A stretch of DNA of 64,000 nt from Pocillopora verrucosa (lineage: Eukaryota > Cnidaria > Anthozoa > Scleractinia > Pocilloporidae), in assembly GCF_036669915.1 (NCBI RefSeq), contig NC_089316.1, forward strand, positions 23,877,997 through 23,941,996. Direction: 5' to 3'. The translations under genes were made by a program, and so were the position numbers. Positions 59,561-64,000 of the stretch are shown in pieces; within the stretch, counting starts at the first letter, position 1; every line of letters begins with the position of its first letter. The notes beneath the pieces were generated by a model. It was not told where the DNA came from and searched no databases. It worked only from the letters and a program-made list of their open reading frames with translations.

Positions 59561-60344
59561 AATCATTTTGCGACTCATCAAAACTTAAAACCACATTTGT
59601 AAACAAGTGAAAACATATCTCTCCTTTTTTTAATCTTTTTTCATATTTTCATTACCTTCATTATTTTCAAGTATTATAAAACTTAAGAACGGACACGTTA
59701 CCCGGTTCAGTTTGATAGAGGGAGACCAATAGAAGCCACCGATAATATCATCTTATTTCCGGTTGGATTTCACTTGGGGTCACAGGATGTTCCAATACCG
59801 AAATATTTATATCTAACCAGTCAGTATTTACTTAACATTTCTATAGAATAACCACAACATGTAGTAGAACTTCAGTTGTACTTACTTAGCGTAGAGTGTA
59901 AAAACATGGCTGTGAACATTTTACCACATTAAAGCCCTTTTATCGCCCAATTCTTCAAGCTTATAATATACAGAAGTTGCCCTCAGCAGATGCCAGTATG
60001 CGTATGTTATATAGTTCTTGACTTAATAAGAACGCCAACGCGACAGATCGTGTAACGTATTAAAACTCTTTTGAAGGAGGTGATATGACACATGATAATA
60101 CTCGATCGCTTCTCACTGACATAAGTCACCACTAGTTTTTTTTTTCTTTGTAAAAGGACCAATGAAGCTAAAGGCTTTTTCTACTAGGTGCAGAGCAATT
60201 TTTCGCTTTCGCCGGAAGCTTTATCGAGTATCTCAGGTGTTCAACTGCACGGATGGAAGAAAATTACCATCTATCCATTAAAGAAATGAAGCTGCTCGTT
60301 GTAACATTTATATCGTATGGCAAATAAGAGCAACATCGATAATC

Positions 60345-60475
60345 AGGGATTACTGCTAACTCGCCATACAAGCGCGTTTATTTCATTCAATGTCAGTAGA
60401 TCTGAATTTTTTTTAATCCTTTTGGCATCTATTAAAATTTAGTCTAAGACGATGTTAACATGGTGTCATATCAAA
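60345..60475. repeat. Direct repeat, partner at 57643-57770
   Basis: Second copy of the stretch described at 57643. Confidence 0.7.
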
Positions 60476-60660
60476 CTTTGTGTTTAATTTTTGGTAGACA
60501 ATGGCACTGGATTACCTTCCTTTTATGGGCATTTTAATTGTTTACAGCTTAGAGGCTCTATTGTTTCTAGAACACAGGTTTGAAAGAACCGACGCTTTGC
60601 CAATTTGCGAGCGCGAGATTCAAAATATTCGTTGACTACCAGATGTTGACAATAGCACAA

Positions 60661-60795
60661 TTGAATGAAAGTGATCTTCGCAGTGATGTGCACTACTTAG
60701 GCAGTAGTGAAAATAAGGCCTGAAAAAAAATTCAGGCCTGTACGGGATTTGAACCCATGACCTCTGCGATACCGGTGCAGCGCTACCATCAATTA
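60661..60795 (-). mobile_element. tRNA-derived SINE
   Basis: On the minus strand there is a tRNA-like head with GGTAGCGC, an anticodon-arm-like hairpin and a near-consensus B box, GGTTCAAATCC. A T run follows, then a hairpin CACTACT/AGTAGTG (60691-60709) and a tail with ACTGCGAAGATCACTTTCA. The anticodon loop lacks the usual T33 and the acceptor arm is degenerate, so it is not a working tRNA gene. Confidence 0.75.
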
Positions 60796-61252
60796 TGTTC
60801 GAAATATCAGTAAACTGTTGGGAGAGTTGAATTCTCATGATAAAATTATTGAATTTCTCACAAGTATAAGAAAACAAAAGCGTCTTTGGTGTTATTTAAA
60901 AACATAATTGTTGCGCTGTTACAAAAGTTACTCCCCCAATTCAAACTAATCGATTTTAACTCTTCGCAAACATATTCCAGATTATACTAAATTAGTCAAT
61001 CTAAGAAATTGTAACAGGGTTCTTGGGGAATTTAGTTACGAAACTTTCAATGCGTTAGTTCCACTAGAGTATTCATAACTTGCAACGCTTTCGTGGTCAG
61101 TTGTGTATTGTTTTCTCGTCTTTGTCTCTTAATCGTCAAAGGTTAAGTTACCGGCCTATAACATATTTTGAGCGTAGCTAAGCGTCTTTGAAATTCGCGC
61201 TCAGTTGACACCATTGTTGTCATGCTAATGGAGTAAATGGTTATAGAGACGC

Positions 61253-63922
61253 GTGCACACGACAACGATCATTTCGCTATTGTCACTTGACAACAATCAT
61301 TTCGCTCGTGTCGTGTCAAGCGCCCTCTGCAGACGCGAACCGAGCCATTTTGAGGTAGAGCAGTCTGCCATCTCTTTGCCACTCCTTGAGGCGTACGACC
61401 AGCGTATTCGCCATCTGCGCGCTGAGAATGAGCAGGTACGAGCTGAAAAAGTGGATCATGTTAAGATCATTAATGGCCAGACGACGGAATTGGCAGAGAG
61501 AAGAGCTGAAGTTTTCCAGCTTCGCCAGGAACTTCAGCTTCTAAGACACGAAGTTTCCCAAAAAAAGAACACCGTCAAATTTAACATCAGCCGCAAAAGC
61601 TATTGGGACGTAGAAAGGGCTGCGCGGTCTTTGAAGAGGAAAAAAATCGGAGACTACCTCCGAAATGCTGCAAAGATTTTACCAGCAGAATTTAAACCAA
61701 TCTAGGTAAGTATCATTGCAAAAATTTCCTTGATAATTACTCGGTATTATATTCACCTGTTGCTGTTTATTCCTTTAAAGCTATCAGCAAAGAATCTTTG
61801 TGAGAGCGTCTGAAATAAAATTTTTATGCAGGTAATATAAGGTGAAGACAAAACAGTTTGGTTACTATTATTTTGCCAGAGTTTAGTGCAATTTAAAAAA
61901 AAAAAACACTGTCAATTTAAACCTCAAATAAATTTTTCTTTGCTTTCGATTCGCTTTGCCGCTAATAATTTTCATGAAGAAGCTGATATAATGCCATCGC
62001 TGCACAAGCTGAAAGGGTGACGTATGAAGTGTGCCCACGGTATATCGATAACTTTCAGCGGGCTTTCAGATGAAGCAGTAGAGGAAAATGGCTGAAAATG
62101 GGAAAACATTACACGTACTCGCAGTTGTGCTGTTGTGCACATGTTACTAACATTTAAACCTCATCGCCGCATCTCTTTTCTTTTGGCCGACCTCAGAGAA
62201 TCATTTATTTTGCGATTCTTTTGTTGATTAACGTAGTTTACCTGATTTTACTCGTGCAGACGTCTCTTATTTTCTAGCGTAATTATTTAGATGCTCTTTG
62301 TTTGTTTTTTTCACACAGGTTAAATTTGATGTAAGCGGCCGTGAATTAGGGATCCCACTATCTGACTACCAATATAAAGGCGATGACGATGAGGGCTACG
62401 CTCACGAGGTCGTACAAAGGATGTTGGCAGCGAAGGATGAAGGACTTGTAAGTGACAAAGCATACCACGAACTGAGGATGGCGCTCCTTGAGAAAGTTCG
62501 AAGTCACGTCCCGCCACTGTCCGCTATCAAACAGGAAAGGAGGTCCAAAAATAAGGAAATCAAAGTAATTCAAATCCCGGAGGTAAATTAAGTTTTAGAG
62601 AACACTTAGCAGTGCTTTTGACAGTTTCCCACCATGCTTGTTGGCAAAATCATGCCACATATTCCACCTAGGATGATTTCCGGATATCATAAGTGACACT
62701 GTGCACCAGTACTATTAAAGTTTATTTTGATTTGTAGTGTTCAATTCGTAATGTGACTGTGGCAAGCATAATAATTTACAGAATAATGAATTTTTTTGGG
62801 TTTTAAATAAATGCAGGCCAAACAAGCTGATGGTTCCCGGAGGAGTGTTCGTGATGTTTTACAGTATTTAATCGCAATAGCAGAAGTTAAGGATGCCATA
62901 AAAAAAAGATGGATCAAAAATTAAACTTAGATTTGCAGCTGATGGGAGGAGGACAAGCAAAAGGATTGGCACAGTAATGGCTGTTTTCAACATTCTGTGT
63001 GAAAATAAAGCAACATACGAATACCAGTATACTCTGGCATTGTACAATGGTAAGTGCAGAGATTCTAATATCTTAACATCTAAATTCCTGTCAAATAAGA
63101 GCAACGATACTAATGATAAACTGTTACATGCCAAGATAAGAGACATTTTATTAATCAAAAATAAAACAGTTGCCAATCTTATTAATTTTGTATTGGTGCT
63201 CAAAATATGTTACAGTCAGTGGATCATGTCTAATATCATTCCATAGGTAAAGAAGACTATGAAGAATTGAAAGCTTGCCTTGGACACACCTTTCAAGAAA
63301 TTGATGAGTTAAAAGCAGAAGGAGTATCAATTGATGGGGAACACTTTGATGTTGAGTGGTAAATAAAATCCTCAGATGCTAACAACTAATGACCTTAAAG
63401 GTGTTTACTGCTTAATTCATGTTTAATAATTTGTTTATTAACAGGTATTGTTGCTCTGCCTGGAAGTTTTTTTTATATTATATTAAGTGATCTTTTTCCA
63501 GTTGATGACTGGCCAATTGAGAGAAAGCTATTAGAGTGCACTTGGTTGGGCCAGCGCTCCACCACGGCTGCAAGGAAAGGCTGCACAATGCCTCCACTTC
63601 TTAACGTCCCTTTTGAGTTTGTTGTGGTGGATACATTACATTTATTTTTAAGAATAATGGGGCTACTATTCCATCAGGTGAGCCTACATGCATCATATAA
63701 AGAAATGCCATTTTCTCATGCAAACCCTCTCAAGGAGAAAACAGACACTTATTAATTTTGTGTTATTTATTGTCTCAATATAGGTTGTTGAGGTTGTTGT
63801 TAACAATGATTGCCCAGACATTCTGTCAAAAGAAATGGAGAAAATTCAGGTGGAATTCAAGTTTTATGAGGAGTACAACAGACTGGCAGAAAAAACAGAA
63901 ACAAAGTGGACAAGTCTAAATG
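61253..63922 (+). pseudogene. Multi-exon transposase-like or domesticated gene, broken, continues off the right edge
   Basis: Exons: ~61253-61705 (coiled-coil-like RHLRAENEQVRAEK, then SYWDVERAARSLKRKK), 62320-62582 (VKFDVSGRELGIPLSDYQ), 62817-63049, 63247-63358 (KEDYEELKACLGH), 63445-~63486 (YCCSAWKFF), ~63502-63677 (DDWPIERKLL to VVVDTLHLFLRIMG) and 63784-63922. Three breaks: the last codon of exon 1 is TAG directly before gtaagt; an A8 run at 62890-62897 shifts the frame by one before ADGRRTSKRIGTVMAVF; and the segment after SAWKF is short and stops. I recall related multi-copy cnidarian proteins with an Asp in CSADWKF and a CLWC knuckle, both missing here. The start is uncertain, since the frame's first codon is GTG. 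Confidence 0.6.
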
Positions 63923-64000
63923 GTACTTTAATAAGTTAACAATGTATCTACATTTGTTAATAACATAGCTGGCATGGCTGCACAATCAAATTCAATATGC

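Noticed and set aside
60730..60795. Functional tRNA gene
   Set aside because: The anticodon loop and acceptor arm do not fit a working tRNA, and a SINE-type tail follows.

Overview
This window is eukaryotic and most likely from an anthozoan cnidarian, probably a stony coral. It is AT-rich. Genes are split into small exons with GT/AG introns. It holds cnidarian-style GPCRs, non-LTR and Penelope-type retroelement remains and a tRNA-derived SINE. The organism call is an inference from gene content, not a database match. All exon boundaries were read by eye from splice signals, reading-frame phase and comparison between the paralogues. Layout, with the main genes on the minus strand (transcribed right to left): the core is a tandem array of adhesion GPCR (family B2) genes. 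Gene C (about 54.1 to 41.1 kb) has a short leader-type exon, two C-type lectin domains (CTLDs), a linker, a GAIN domain, a GPS and a complete 7TM region, and all exon phases agree. Gene B (31.7 to 23.2 kb) shares the GAIN-GPS-7TM body, but its N-terminus is a signal peptide, five copies of a 41-residue eight-cysteine repeat and a Ser/Thr/Ala-rich stalk; one splice donor after TM5 reads GG instead of GT. Gene A (15.0 to 7.9 kb) is a sister of B with ten cysteine-rich repeats. It has two in-frame stops, and a deletion removed TM6, TM7 and the C-terminal exons. Gene D enters at the left edge (4.7 to 1.4 kb) with a leader-type exon and two CTLDs, like gene C, and continues outside the window. The array therefore swaps two kinds of ectodomain on one receptor body. 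Between genes B and C, on the plus strand, lies an intronless class A GPCR (37.5 to 38.4 kb) with a decayed TM7 relic of a similar receptor 1 kb upstream. The intergenic space is built from duplicated flanks (5.2 to 7.7 kb with 19.0 to 22.3 kb; 15.0 to 17.5 kb with 31.7 to 33.6 kb; three copies between 54.4 and 59.6 kb) and mobile elements. These include a Penelope-like element with an inverted 5' piece and a candidate hammerhead ribozyme (17.7 to 18.6 kb), two dead LINE fragments (32.8 to 33.4 and 34.3 to 35.6 kb), a TIR element carrying a CTLD fragment (2.87 to 3.35 kb), a MITE-like element (38.5 kb) and a SINE (60.7 kb). The right end (61.25 to 63.92 kb, plus strand) holds a multi-exon, transposase-like or domesticated gene of unknown function with an in-frame stop, a frameshift and a missing core segment, so it is probably a pseudogene. 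Overall, this looks like a rapidly evolving receptor cluster: C appears intact, D is intact as far as visible, B is compromised at one splice site and A is a pseudogene.
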